NCBI RefSeq assembly: GCF_016901735.1
Contig: NZ_JACLZC010000032.1
Coordinates: 1 to 32,745 of the forward strand
Direction of reading: 5' to 3'
Length of the DNA stretch: 32,745 nucleotides
From: Pseudoflavonifractor phocaeensis
GTDB taxonomy: Bacteria > Bacillota > Clostridia > Oscillospirales > Oscillospiraceae
The position numbers and the translations under genes were made by a program. This document shows positions 6,988 to 13,779 of the stretch, piece by piece (position 1 is the stretch's first letter; each line of letters begins with the position of its first letter). The notes beneath the pieces were generated by a model. That model saw nothing but the letters and a program-made list of their open reading frames with translations, had not been told where the DNA came from and ran no database searches.

Positions 6988-8499
6988 ATGCAAGGTTTTA
7001 CTTATATTGACTTGGCGGTACTGATTGTGTACCTGCTGGCCGTCCTGTTTGCCGGCCTGTACTTCGCCAAGAAAGAGATGAAGGGTAAGGAATACTTCAA
7101 GGGCGACGGCACCGTGCCCTGGTGGGTTACCTCGGTGTCCATCTTCGCTACCCTGCTCAGCCCCATTTCCTTCCTGTCCCTGGCCGGCAACTCCTACGCC
7201 GGCAGCTGGATCATGTGGTTTGCTCAGCTGGGCATGCTGCTTGCCATTCCCCTGACCATCAAGTTCTTCCTCCCCATTTACAGCAAGCTGGACATTGATA
7301 CCGCTTATCACTATCTGGAGATCCGCTTCCACAGCAAGGGCCTCCGGGTGCTGGGCGCCGTCATGTTCATCATCTATCAGATTGGTCGTATGTCCATCAT
7401 CATGTACCTGCCCTGCATGGTACTGTCTTCTCTGACCAACATCAACGTGAATATCCTGATTATCATTATGGGTATCATCGCCATCATCTACTCCTACACC
7501 GGCGGCCTGAAGAGCGTGCTGTGGACCGACTTTATCCAGGGTTCCGTCCTCCTCATCGGCGTGACCTTCGGTCTGATCTTCCTCATCGCCCACCTGGACG
7601 GCGGCCTGGGCTCCATCTTCAACGAGTTTGTCAACGGCGGCAAGTTCCTCGCTCCCAACGAGCCCATCTTTGACCCCAACCTCCTCAAGAACAGCGTGTT
7701 CCTCCTGATCGTGGGCGCCGGCTTCAACACCATGAGCTCCTACGTCTCCTCTCAGGACATCGTGCAGCGCTTCACCACCACCACCGATACCAAGAAGCTC
7801 AACAAGATGATGCTGGCCAACGGCTGCCTGTCCATCTTCATCGCCACTGCGTTCTACCTGATCGGCACCGGCCTGTATGTGTTCTACAACGTGCAGGGCA
7901 ACCCCCTGCCCCCCGCCGCCCAGCAGGACCAGATCTTCGCTTCCTGGATCGCCTTTGAGCTGCCCGTGGGCATCACCGGCCTGCTGCTGGCCGCCATCTA
8001 CGCCGCCGCGCAGTCCACGCTGTCCACCGGCCTGAACTCCGTGGCCTCCAGCTGGACCCTGGACATCCAGGAGCGCCTGTCCAAGAAGCAGCTGAGCTTC
8101 GAGACCCAGACCAAGATCGGCCAGTGGGTGTCCCTGCTGGTTGGTATCTTCGCCATCGCGGTGGCCATGTTCCTGGCCAACACCGGCGTGACCTCCGCTT
8201 ACGAGTGGTTCAACGGCTTCATGGGCCTGGTCCTGGGCATCCTGGTGGGCACCTTCATCCTGGGCGCCTTCACCAAGGTGGCCAACACCTTCGGCGCTAC
8301 CGCGGCCTTCATCGCCGCCTCCGCTGTGATGGTATTCATCAAGTACGGCCCCTACTCCGCCGACGTGTCCATCTGGGTGTACTCCATCATCTCCATTGCC
8401 GTGTCCCTCATCGTGGGCATCCCCGCCTCCATGATCTGGACTGCTGTTGCCGGCAAAAAGACCCAGATTGATCCTCACACCACCATTTACAAGGACTGA
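6988..8499 (+). CDS. Sodium:solute symporter, probable sialic acid transporter (SSS family)
   Basis: This is a 503-residue integral membrane protein of the LeuT-fold SSS family. Hydrophobic helices run throughout, starting with YIDLAVLIVYLLAVLFAGLYF. The family features seen are the early KEYFKGDGTVPWWVTSVSIFATLLSPISFL segment, the YTGGLKSVLWTDFIQG stretch, and AAIYAAAQSTLSTGLNSVASSW, where the second sodium site of SSS proteins lies. The gene sits between nanA and yhcH in the nan operon, so N-acetylneuraminate is the likely substrate, carried with sodium. This assignment is by context and by similarity to SiaT/NanT-type SSS carriers. AGGGAG precedes the ATG by 9 bases. No TRAP or ABC sialic acid transporter is present in the window, so this would be the uptake route here. 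Confidence 0.87.
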   Translation: MQGFTYIDLAVLIVYLLAVLFAGLYFAKKEMKGKEYFKGDGTVPWWVTSVSIFATLLSPISFLSLAGNSYAGSWIMWFAQLGMLLAIPLTIKFFLPIYSKLDIDTAYHYLEIRFHSKGLRVLGAVMFIIYQIGRMSIIMYLPCMVLSSLTNINVNILIIIMGIIAIIYSYTGGLKSVLWTDFIQGSVLLIGVTFGLIFLIAHLDGGLGSIFNEFVNGGKFLAPNEPIFDPNLLKNSVFLLIVGAGFNTMSSYVSSQDIVQRFTTTTDTKKLNKMMLANGCLSIFIATAFYLIGTGLYVFYNVQGNPLPPAAQQDQIFASWIAFELPVGITGLLLAAIYAAAQSTLSTGLNSVASSWTLDIQERLSKKQLSFETQTKIGQWVSLLVGIFAIAVAMFLANTGVTSAYEWFNGFMGLVLGILVGTFILGAFTKVANTFGATAAFIAASAVMVFIKYGPYSADVSIWVYSIISIAVSLIVGIPASMIWTAVAGKKTQIDPHTTIYKD

Positions 8500-8524
8500 C
8501 CGGCATATACCAACTGCCGGACCA

Positions 8525-8558
8525 ACCGCGCCTCCCGGTGTATGCCGGGAGGCGCGGT
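8525..8558 (+). repeat. Intercistronic hairpin between the symporter gene and yhcH
   Basis: Perfect 14-base arms (ACCGCGCCTCCCGG and its complement) with a 6-base loop, followed by CAAAATAAGGAGG, which is the yhcH ribosome binding site. There is no U-tract. Very stable for an operon-internal element. Confidence 0.82.
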
Positions 8559-8578
8559 CAAAATAAGGAGGAATTACC

Positions 8579-9028
8579 ATGGTATTCGGTAACATCCGCG
8601 ACCTGAAGGATTTTTCCTGGCTGGAGTCTCAGGTCCGCAAGTGCTTTGACTATGCCCAGGCCCACGACCTCCTCTCCTACGAGAAGGGCAGCCACCCCAT
8701 CGAGGGCGACGACCTCTTTGTGAACATCGTGGAGTATACCACCACCACTGCCGGGAACCGCTTCTGGGAGGCCCACCGGCAGTACCTGGACCTGCACTTC
8801 ATGCTCCGCGGCCCCGAGCAGATCGACGTAAACTTCATCGACAATATGGAGCAGAAGGAGTTCGTGGAGAAGGACGACTTCCTGCCTCTGGAGGGCGACC
8901 CCAATTGCAGCGTGGTCCTCAACGCCGGCGACTTCCTGCTCTGCTACCCCAAGGACGCCCACCGCACCGCCGTGCAGGTCGGCGGCCCCGCCGCCATCAA
9001 GAAGGCCATCTTCAAAATCAAAATCTAA
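8579..9028 (+). CDS. YhcH/YjgK/YiaL family protein, probable N-acetylneuraminate anomerase (NanQ-like)
   Basis: This 149-residue cupin-like protein belongs to the family that includes E. coli NanQ (YhcH), which speeds alpha/beta interconversion of N-acetylneuraminate and so feeds the lyase. The family core is visible: EAHRQYLDLHFMLRGPEQID (about residues 63-82) with the conserved His/Glu set, and LLCYPKDAHRTAV (about 121-133) with a second His, forming the metal-binding pocket. The gene has an AAGGAGG ribosome binding site and is last in the nan operon. Its TAA stop is immediately followed by a dispersed two-hairpin repeat (9029-9109) that may act as the operon's end. Family and position agree; the anomerase activity is inherited from the NanQ work. 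Confidence 0.88.
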   Translation: MVFGNIRDLKDFSWLESQVRKCFDYAQAHDLLSYEKGSHPIEGDDLFVNIVEYTTTTAGNRFWEAHRQYLDLHFMLRGPEQIDVNFIDNMEQKEFVEKDDFLPLEGDPNCSVVLNAGDFLLCYPKDAHRTAVQVGGPAAIKKAIFKIKI

Positions 9029-9109
9029 CCTACTTTCTTTCGAGAAAGAAAGTAGGCAAAGAAAGCTTCCATCTGCCCCCGGACCCAACATCCGGGGGCT
9101 TCCTCTTTC
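9029..9109 (+). repeat. Dispersed two-hairpin intergenic repeat, copy A
   Basis: Hairpin 1 (9029-9056) has 13-base arms CCTACTTTCTTTC / GAAAGAAAGTAGG around GA. After an 18-base linker, hairpin 2 (9075-9099) has arms GCCCCCGGA / TCCGGGGGC, then TTCCTCTTTCTTTT. The first 57 bases are identical to the reverse complement of copy B (18801-18893). The element begins on the base after the yhcH stop codon and may serve as its terminator. Confidence 0.85.
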
Positions 9110-9128
9110 TTTTACCATTTGCAAGAAA

Positions 9129-9235
9129 GTAGGGGCGCCATATATGGCGCCCGAGTCTCTCGAAGAAGTGGAACCCGGTGCGGGAAACATCAACGTGCCT
9201 GCATGAAAGCGGGCGACCACAAGGGTCGCCCCTAC
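9129..9235. repeat. REP-pair-like intergenic element with GTAGGGGCG ends
   Basis: GTAGGGGCG at 9129-9137 is inverted as CGCCCCTAC at 9227-9235. The left end is part of the 20-bp palindrome GGGCGCCATATATGGCGCCC (9133-9152). The right end contains GGGCGACC-acaa-GGGTCGCCC. Two related palindromes facing each other about 70 bases apart resemble a BIME or MITE. No open reading frame of interest lies inside. Confidence 0.6.
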
Positions 9236-9311
9236 GAGGTTGGGCGCTGTGGGGAGCTCCTCTTTTCCTGTCTCCGCGGATAAAAACGGACTGGTAAGTC
9301 CTGCAAAGCAG

Positions 9312-9346
9312 GAAAATGACCCGTCCTCCCACGAAGAGAGAACGGG
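9312..9346 (-). terminator. Probable terminator of the feo operon
   Basis: On the minus strand, an 11-base stem with two G-U pairs (CCCGTTCTCTC / GGGAGGACGGG) and a TTCGT loop, then TCATTTTCC. It lies just after the last gene of the operon. The U-tract is modest. Confidence 0.6.
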
Positions 9347-9353
9347 CCGCTGT

Positions 9354-9524
9354 TTATTGGGGATGGGATGTATGGTGACAGCCGCAGGCGCCGCCGCAGC
9401 CGGCACAGTCGCCGCCGCAGCCGCAGCCGCGCTTTTTCTTGCGCACCTCGTGGACCACGATGGCCACAAAAACCGCGGCGATGGCCAGCGCAATGAGCAC
9501 CGAAGCCAGATTCATACCAGGCAT
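9354..9524 (-). CDS. FeoB-associated Cys-rich membrane protein
   Basis: This 56-residue protein has one N-terminal membrane helix (about residues 6-24), a basic stop-transfer patch (RKKKR), and a Cys/Gly tail, GCGCGGDCAGCGGACGCHH, with six cysteines and two histidines that look metal-binding. Such small proteins follow feoB in many Firmicutes and are thought to assist ferrous iron transport (compare FeoC or FeoB-associated proteins); the mechanism is unknown. The gene starts 25 bases after the feoB stop. ATG 9524 was chosen because AAAGGAG lies 6 bases upstream; ATG 9515 is the alternative. Confidence 0.85.
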   Translation of the reverse strand: MPGMNLASVLIALAIAAVFVAIVVHEVRKKKRGCGCGGDCAGCGGACGCHHTSHPQ

Positions 9525-9549
9525 ATTGGACTCCTTTCCACCGCCGGGC

Positions 9550-11946
9550 TCAGGCGCGGACGCCCTTGCCCAGACGGACCGACAGGGTAGCACCCTTGTC
9601 ATAGTCGGCGTTATACTTGTTGGGCCGGACCATGAGATAGAGGACCAGAAGCACCAGCGCCGCAGCCACCACGGTGCCGGGTCCAAAGCCCACCGTGCCG
9701 GCAATCAGTCCGCCGATCTGATAGACCACCAGGGCCGCCCCATAGGCAAAGAGGCACATATAGCCGATGGCGACCAGCGCCCACTTGGGATTGTTCATCT
9801 CCCGCTTGATGGCGCCCATGGCGGCAAAGCAGGGGGCGCACAGCAGGTTAAAGATCATGAAGGAGTAGGCGGCAATGGGGGTAAAGGCCATGCCCACTTC
9901 CGCTGTCAGGTTGCCGGGGAAGAGGACGCCGAAGGTGGAGACCACCTCCTCCTTGGCGATGAGACCGGTAACGGTGGCCACGGTGGCCTGCCAGGTGCCG
10001 AAGCCCAGGGGGAGAAAGACAAAGGACACGGCGTGCCCCACGGCGGCCAGCAGAGAGTCGTTGTTGTCGGCTACCATACCAAATCCGCCGTCCGTGAAGC
10101 CGAAGCCCTGGAGGAACCAGAGGACGATGGAGGAGGCCAGGATCACCGTACCGGCCCGCTTGATGAAGGACCAGCCCCGCTCCCAGGTGGCCCGCAGCAC
10201 GTTGCCCACGGTGGGGGCGTGGTAGGCGGGCAGCTCCATGACAAAGGGGGCGGGCTCGCCGGCAAAGGCTTTTGTCTTTTTCAGGATGATACCCGAGATC
10301 ACCACCGCCGCCACGCCGATGAAGTAGGCCGAAGTGGCCACCAGCGCGGAGCCGCCGAAGAGCGCCCCGGCAAAGAGGGCGATGATGGGCATTTTCGCGC
10401 CGCAGGGGATGAAGCCGGTGGTCATGATGGTCATTTTCCGGTCCCGGTCCTGCTCGATGGTGCGGGAGGCCATGATGCCGGGCACGCCGCAGCCGGTGGC
10501 CACCAGCATGGGGATAAAGCTCTTGCCGGACAGGCCGAAGCGGCGGAAGATCCGGTCCATGATAAAGGCGATGCGGGCCATATAGCCGCAGTCCTCCAGG
10601 ATGGCCAGCAGCAGGAAGAGGACCAGCATCTGGGGTACAAAGCCCAGCACCGCCCCCACGCCGCCGATGATGCCGTCCAGGATGAGGGCCTGGAGCACCT
10701 CGTTGCAGCCCACGGCGGTCAGGGCGTTTTCCGCCAGCACCGGCAGGCCGGGCACCCAGGTCCCGTAGGCGTTGGGGTCGGGCTCCTCCACGGTCAGGGC
10801 GCTTTGGTAGGCCTCCTCGGTGACAGGCACCACCGTGGTCTCGCCGGTCTCGTCGTCGTAGAAGTAGACCTCGGCGTCGCCGGCCTCGTAGCCCGCGATC
10901 ATAGCGGAAGCTTCCTCAAAGGCGCCGGAGTCCTCCTCCCACGCCTCGGTGTCGGCGGTGAAGGGGACGAACCAGCCGTCGCCGAACAGGCCGTCATTGG
11001 CCCAGTCGGTGGCTCTTGTGCCGATGGAAACGGCCCAGCCGCCCATGGAGATGGAGTAGACCAGCACCATCACCGCCACAAAGATGGGGAGGGCAAGGAT
11101 GCGGTTGGTGACCACCCGGTCGATCTTGTCGGAGGTGGTGAGGCCGTGGCGTTCCCGTTTCTTTTTGACGCACCGGTCCACCACCTGGCTGATGTAGGCG
11201 TAGCGCTGATTGGTGATGATGCTCTCGGCGTCGTCGTCCATCTCCTTTTCACAGTCCTGGATGTGAAGGTCGATGTGCTTGAGCAGGCTCTCCTCCAGCC
11301 CCAGCTCTTCCCGGACCTTCTCGTCCCGCTCAAAGAGCTTGATGGCGTACCAGCGGAGGCTTTGCCGGTCCACCCTGCCCTCAATGGACTCCTCAATGTG
11401 GGCGATGGCGTGCTCCACGCTGCCGGTAAAGACGGCGGGCTGATCCTGCGCCGCGCCCCGTTCCGCGGCCTGAACCGCCGCCTGTGCCGCCTCCATGCTG
11501 CCCTCGCCCTTGAGGGCGCTGGCGGCCACCACGGTACAGCCCAGCTCCTTACCCAACTTCTTCAGGTCGATCTGGTCGCCGTTTTTGCGCACCACGTCCA
11601 TCATGTTTACCGCCACCACCACCGGGAGCCCCAGCTCGATGAGCTGGGTGGTGAGGTAGAGGTTGCGCTCGATGTTGGTGCCGTCCAGAATGTTGAGGAT
11701 GGCGTCGGGCCGCTCTTTCACCAGATAGCCTCTGGCCACCACCTCCTCCAGGGTATAGGGGCTCAGGGAATAGATGCCGGGCAGATCCTGAATGGTCACG
11801 TCCTTCCGGCCCCTGAGCCGTCCGTCCTTTTTCTCCACCGTCACCCCCGGCCAGTTGCCCACATACTGGGCCGAGCCGGTCAGGTCGTTGAACATGGTGG
11901 TCTTGCCGCAGTTGGGGTTGCCGGCAAGGGCAATGGTCACGCTCAT
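9550..11946 (-). CDS. feoB: Ferrous iron transporter FeoB
   Basis: The protein has 798 residues. An N-terminal G domain (G1 GNPNCGKT at 9-16, G3 DLPG about 54-57, G4 NMMD about 114-117) is followed by a helical spacer and a membrane domain with two gate-like repeats. Hallmarks in the membrane part are GGVGAVLGFVPQM, VATGCGVPGIMASRTIE, CGAKMPI and LLCAPCFAAMGAIKREM. It moves Fe2+ into the cell under GTP control. Odd feature: between the first and second membrane segments, about residues 327-399, there is an acidic loop of about 70 residues rich in Asp/Glu. ATG 11946 has AAGGAG 8 bases upstream; the GTG at 11955 overlaps that site. It follows two feoA genes and an iron-box-like inverted repeat at 11967. 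Confidence 0.95.
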   Translation of the reverse strand: MSVTIALAGNPNCGKTTMFNDLTGSAQYVGNWPGVTVEKKDGRLRGRKDVTIQDLPGIYSLSPYTLEEVVARGYLVKERPDAILNILDGTNIERNLYLTTQLIELGLPVVVAVNMMDVVRKNGDQIDLKKLGKELGCTVVAASALKGEGSMEAAQAAVQAAERGAAQDQPAVFTGSVEHAIAHIEESIEGRVDRQSLRWYAIKLFERDEKVREELGLEESLLKHIDLHIQDCEKEMDDDAESIITNQRYAYISQVVDRCVKKKRERHGLTTSDKIDRVVTNRILALPIFVAVMVLVYSISMGGWAVSIGTRATDWANDGLFGDGWFVPFTADTEAWEEDSGAFEEASAMIAGYEAGDAEVYFYDDETGETTVVPVTEEAYQSALTVEEPDPNAYGTWVPGLPVLAENALTAVGCNEVLQALILDGIIGGVGAVLGFVPQMLVLFLLLAILEDCGYMARIAFIMDRIFRRFGLSGKSFIPMLVATGCGVPGIMASRTIEQDRDRKMTIMTTGFIPCGAKMPIIALFAGALFGGSALVATSAYFIGVAAVVISGIILKKTKAFAGEPAPFVMELPAYHAPTVGNVLRATWERGWSFIKRAGTVILASSIVLWFLQGFGFTDGGFGMVADNNDSLLAAVGHAVSFVFLPLGFGTWQATVATVTGLIAKEEVVSTFGVLFPGNLTAEVGMAFTPIAAYSFMIFNLLCAPCFAAMGAIKREMNNPKWALVAIGYMCLFAYGAALVVYQIGGLIAGTVGFGPGTVVAAALVLLVLYLMVRPNKYNADYDKGATLSVRLGKGVRA

Positions 11947-11966
11947 GTGCTTCACTCCTTCTCCAA

Positions 11967-11982
11967 ATTAGCTTTTGCTAAC
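11967..11982. promoter_or_regulatory. Iron-box-like inverted repeat, site 1 (feoA-feoB gap)
   Basis: ATTAGC-TTTT-GCTAAC matches the local consensus GTTAGY-N4-GCTAAC with one mismatch. It lies in the 50-base gap before feoB, just upstream of its ribosome binding site. Confidence 0.6.
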
Positions 11983-11996
11983 CAAAACACAAAAAA

Positions 11997-12218
11997 TTAT
12001 ACCACCTCGATCATGGCGGCGTCGGCCTTGCGCACGCTCAGCTCATAGCCCCGTACGTTCAGCTCCATGGGGTCCCCCAGGGGGGCCACCTTGCGCACAT
12101 GGACGGCCACGCCCTTGGTAATGCCCATGTCCATAATGCGCCGCTTGACGGCCCCCTCCCCGTGGAGCCGCGCCACGGTGACGGTATCTCCCACCTTCAC
12201 GTCTTTTAATGTTTTCAT
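11997..12218 (-). CDS. feoA: FeoA domain protein (second feoA)
   Basis: This 73-residue SH3-like protein has the standard FeoA pattern: VGDTVTVARLHGEGAVKRRIMDMGITKGVAVHVRKVAPLGDPMELNVRGYELSVRKADAAMIEV. FeoA is a cytoplasmic partner of FeoB that promotes iron uptake. It starts 14 bases after the upstream feoA and has AGGAGG before the ATG. Of the two copies this one has the more typical MDMG and GDP(M)ExxVRGYxLSLR features, so it is the likely main FeoB partner. Confidence 0.92.
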   Translation of the reverse strand: MKTLKDVKVGDTVTVARLHGEGAVKRRIMDMGITKGVAVHVRKVAPLGDPMELNVRGYELSVRKADAAMIEVV

Positions 12219-12232
12219 CCGCTCTCCTCCTC

Positions 12233-12445
12233 TCAGATCATCACCCGGTTGGCCATGCTCTTGTCCAGGGCCACCCGGCTGTCCTTTACCTTCAGGATCA
12301 GATTGCCGCCCATTTGGGTGATAACCGTGATTTTGCTGTCCACCACAAACCCCAGCTCCGCCAGATGCTGACGGACTTCGTCCTTACCGGTGATTTTGCG
12401 AATGGTCACCGTCTCGCCCGGCTGGGCCATCGTCAACGGCATCAT
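12233..12445 (-). CDS. feoA: FeoA domain protein (first feoA)
   Basis: This 70-residue FeoA-like protein reads MAQPGETVTIRKITGKDEVRQHLAELGFVVDSKITVITQMGGNLILKVKDSRVALDKSMANRVMI. It diverges from the second copy and has the LAELGFVVDSKITVI / NLIL(K)VKDSRVALD variant often found as the first of a tandem feoA pair in Clostridia. It may act with the second FeoA or regulate FeoB; this is not settled for such pairs. Two adjacent ATG codons (12445, 12442) are possible starts, with AGGGGG upstream. It is the first gene of the feo operon, under the promoter at 12508-12536. Confidence 0.9.
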   Translation of the reverse strand: MMPLTMAQPGETVTIRKITGKDEVRQHLAELGFVVDSKITVITQMGGNLILKVKDSRVALDKSMANRVMI

Positions 12446-12476
12446 GCTCTGTGCCCCCTCTCCGCACCGCCAAACG

Positions 12477-12492
12477 GTTTGCTTTTGCTAAT
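12477..12492. promoter_or_regulatory. Iron-box-like inverted repeat, site 2 (feo leader)
   Basis: GTTTGC-TTTT-GCTAAT, two mismatches to GTTAGY-N4-GCTAAC, just downstream of the predicted feo transcription start. Confidence 0.5.
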
Positions 12493-12507
12493 CTCTTGTC
12501 GCATGAC

Positions 12508-12536
12508 AGTTTACTACCGCTAACCTAAGTTGTCAA
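12508..12536 (-). promoter_or_regulatory. Promoter of the feo operon
   Basis: On the minus strand a perfect TTGACA (12531-12536), a 17-base spacer and TAAACT (12508-12513). The spacer contains TTAGGTTAG, the half-site of DtxR/IdeR iron boxes. Sites 3 and 4 overlap the -10 and -35, the expected layout for repression. Confidence 0.7.
12509..12524. promoter_or_regulatory. Iron-box-like inverted repeat, site 3 (feo -10 region)
   Basis: GTTTAC-TACC-GCTAAC, two mismatches in the left arm. It overlaps the -10 box and starts exactly 20 bp from site 4, about two helical turns. Confidence 0.55.
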
Positions 12537-12544
12537 TAGCTAAC
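12529..12544. promoter_or_regulatory. Iron-box-like inverted repeat, site 4 (feo -35 region)
   Basis: GTTGTC-AATA-GCTAAC, two mismatches in the left arm, overlapping the -35 box TTGACA. Confidence 0.5.
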
Positions 12545-12570
12545 TGTCAAAAATTCCTCGGGCAAAAGCG

Positions 12571-12622
12571 ACAAAAACATCCGGCCCGCCGTGGGAGCGC
12601 AGACCTCCCACGGCGGGCCGGA
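12571..12622 (-). terminator. Strong terminator after the flavodoxin gene
   Basis: A perfect 18-bp stem (12580-12597 with 12605-12622) and a 7-base loop, followed on the minus strand by TGTTTTTGT. It isolates the DUF3793-flavodoxin unit from the feo operon, which therefore uses its own promoter. Confidence 0.92.
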
Positions 12623-12639
12623 CGGGAAAGGGGGGTGGA

Positions 12640-13065
12640 TCAGACGGCGGCGGCCGCACCCAGGGCGCGGCAGTCGGAGAGGGCGTCGTCGTCGGGTGTC
12701 TCATTGACCATAAGAGGCTGAGCCTTCAGCACAGCGCCGGCGGCGCTGGTCCGCGCCTCCCAGTCCCGCATCCACTGGCCGTCGCCCCAGCCGTAGGAGC
12801 CGAAGAGCGCCACCGGCTTACCGGCGAGGCTCCCCTCCAGCGCGGCAAAGAAGGGCTCAAACTCGCTCTCCTCCAGCACCTCGGCGCCCATGGCCGGGCA
12901 GCCCAGAGCCAGGACATCATATGCGGCGGCTTCCTCGGCCGAAACCGCGCTCACCGGCAGCAGGGAGACCTCCGCGCCGGCATTCTTGGCGCCCTCTGCC
13001 ACGGCGTTGGCCATAGCCTCCGTATTGCCCGTGCCGGACCAAAAAATCACTGCCATCTTACTCAT
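12640..13065 (-). CDS. Flavodoxin
   Basis: This 141-residue FMN-binding electron carrier has the phosphate loop SGTGNTEAMA (residues 10-19) and the second FMN loop GSYGWGDGQWM around residue 89. Length and pattern fit short-chain clostridial flavodoxins. Flavodoxins replace ferredoxins under iron shortage. The neighbourhood fits that role: it is co-transcribed with a DUF3793 gene (37-base gap), from a promoter carrying the same inverted repeats as the feo operon. GGAGG precedes the ATG. A strong terminator follows. Confidence 0.93.
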   Translation of the reverse strand: MSKMAVIFWSGTGNTEAMANAVAEGAKNAGAEVSLLPVSAVSAEEAAAYDVLALGCPAMGAEVLEESEFEPFFAALEGSLAGKPVALFGSYGWGDGQWMRDWEARTSAAGAVLKAQPLMVNETPDDDALSDCRALGAAAAV

Positions 13066-13102
13066 ACCAAATACCTCCGTTCGGATGATCCATCAGGTTA
13101 TT

Positions 13103-13666
13103 TCACGCCGCGCCCAGCAGCGTTGAAATCGTCTCGCCCTCCCGCAGCTGCCGGGCCAGACAGTCCCGGCAGGCGTCAAAGGAGGCAAACCGGGCCTTGG
13201 CGGCGTCCACGTCGCCGTAGACCTTCCAATAGCCGCAGAATTTGCTCCCCGCGCCGCCGTCCCGCAGAAATCCGGCCACGTCCTCGGTGGGATAGTCCAA
13301 AAAGAGCCCAATCTCATGGGGAAAGTCCTGCTGTTCCGCCAGCCGGCGGCGGAGATGGGCCACCAATGCGCCCACGCCCCGGACCACGGGATAGCCGGCC
13401 CGGTCCAGGATACGCCGCGCCTCCGGGTCGCTGAGGCGGCGTTCCAGGTCGTCGGGGCGGAATACCAGCACCAAGGTCCGCTCCCGGCACTGGCACATGG
13501 GCACAAATACCAGTCCGCAGGGACGCAGCTGCATATTGTAGCGGCTCAGCTCGCCGGTAAGGCCGGGGATCTCACGGTTTGACAACGATACCAGACTGCC
13601 GGCCTTGACGCCCAGCAGGGTGGCGGCGCAGTGCTGGACCAGGGCTTGCTCCAGGGCAGGATTCAT
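13103..13666 (-). CDS. DUF3793 family protein
   Basis: This 187-residue protein matches the DUF3793 pattern: an N-terminal HCAATLLGVKAGSLVSL, a middle ERRLSDPEARRILDRAGYP, and FPHEIGLFLDYPTEDVAGFLRDGG followed by KFCGYWKVYGDVDAAKARFASFDACRDCL. Cysteines are frequent (CxC at MCQCRER, then C in KFCGYW and CRDC), which could bind metal or heme, but this is only a suggestion. The function of the family is unknown; members often neighbour flavodoxin and iron genes. ATG 13666 (MNPALEQ) was chosen because GAGAGGAG lies 7 bases upstream; the in-frame ATG at 13687 lacks one. It is first in a two-gene unit with flavodoxin, with GTTAGY-N4-GCTAAC repeats at the promoter and in the leader. Confidence 0.85.
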   Translation of the reverse strand: MNPALEQALVQHCAATLLGVKAGSLVSLSNREIPGLTGELSRYNMQLRPCGLVFVPMCQCRERTLVLVFRPDDLERRLSDPEARRILDRAGYPVVRGVGALVAHLRRRLAEQQDFPHEIGLFLDYPTEDVAGFLRDGGAGSKFCGYWKVYGDVDAAKARFASFDACRDCLARQLREGETISTLLGAA

Positions 13667-13691
13667 GAAGGGACTCCTCTCTATCATTTTA

Positions 13692-13707
13692 GTTAGTTTT
13701 AGCTAAC
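13692..13707. promoter_or_regulatory. Iron-box-like inverted repeat, site 5 (DUF3793 leader)
   Basis: GTTAGT-TTTA-GCTAAC, one mismatch to a perfect GTTAGC-N4-GCTAAC palindrome, close to the ribosome binding site. Confidence 0.62.
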
Positions 13708-13754
13708 TATATCGGAAAAGGGGGACGGACGCCGCAGAAGAAACGTCCGCCAAA

Positions 13755-13770
13755 GTTAGTTATGGCTAAC
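13755..13770. promoter_or_regulatory. Iron-box-like inverted repeat, site 6 (DUF3793 transcription start)
   Basis: GTTAGT-TATG-GCTAAC, one mismatch, placed within a few bases after the predicted transcription start near 13773. This is a typical repressor position. Confidence 0.65.
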
Positions 13771-13779
13771 CACGAAAAA

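Noticed and set aside
9029..9240. Insertion sequence remnant after the nan operon
   Set aside because: No transposase fragment and no target duplication are visible; short palindromic repeats explain the stretch better.
9439..12048. An 869-codon open frame on the plus strand opposite feoB
   Set aside because: It is the antisense shadow of feoB/feoA in GC-rich DNA, rich in Gly/His/Asp repeats without any domain. The minus-strand genes have clear families and ribosome binding sites.
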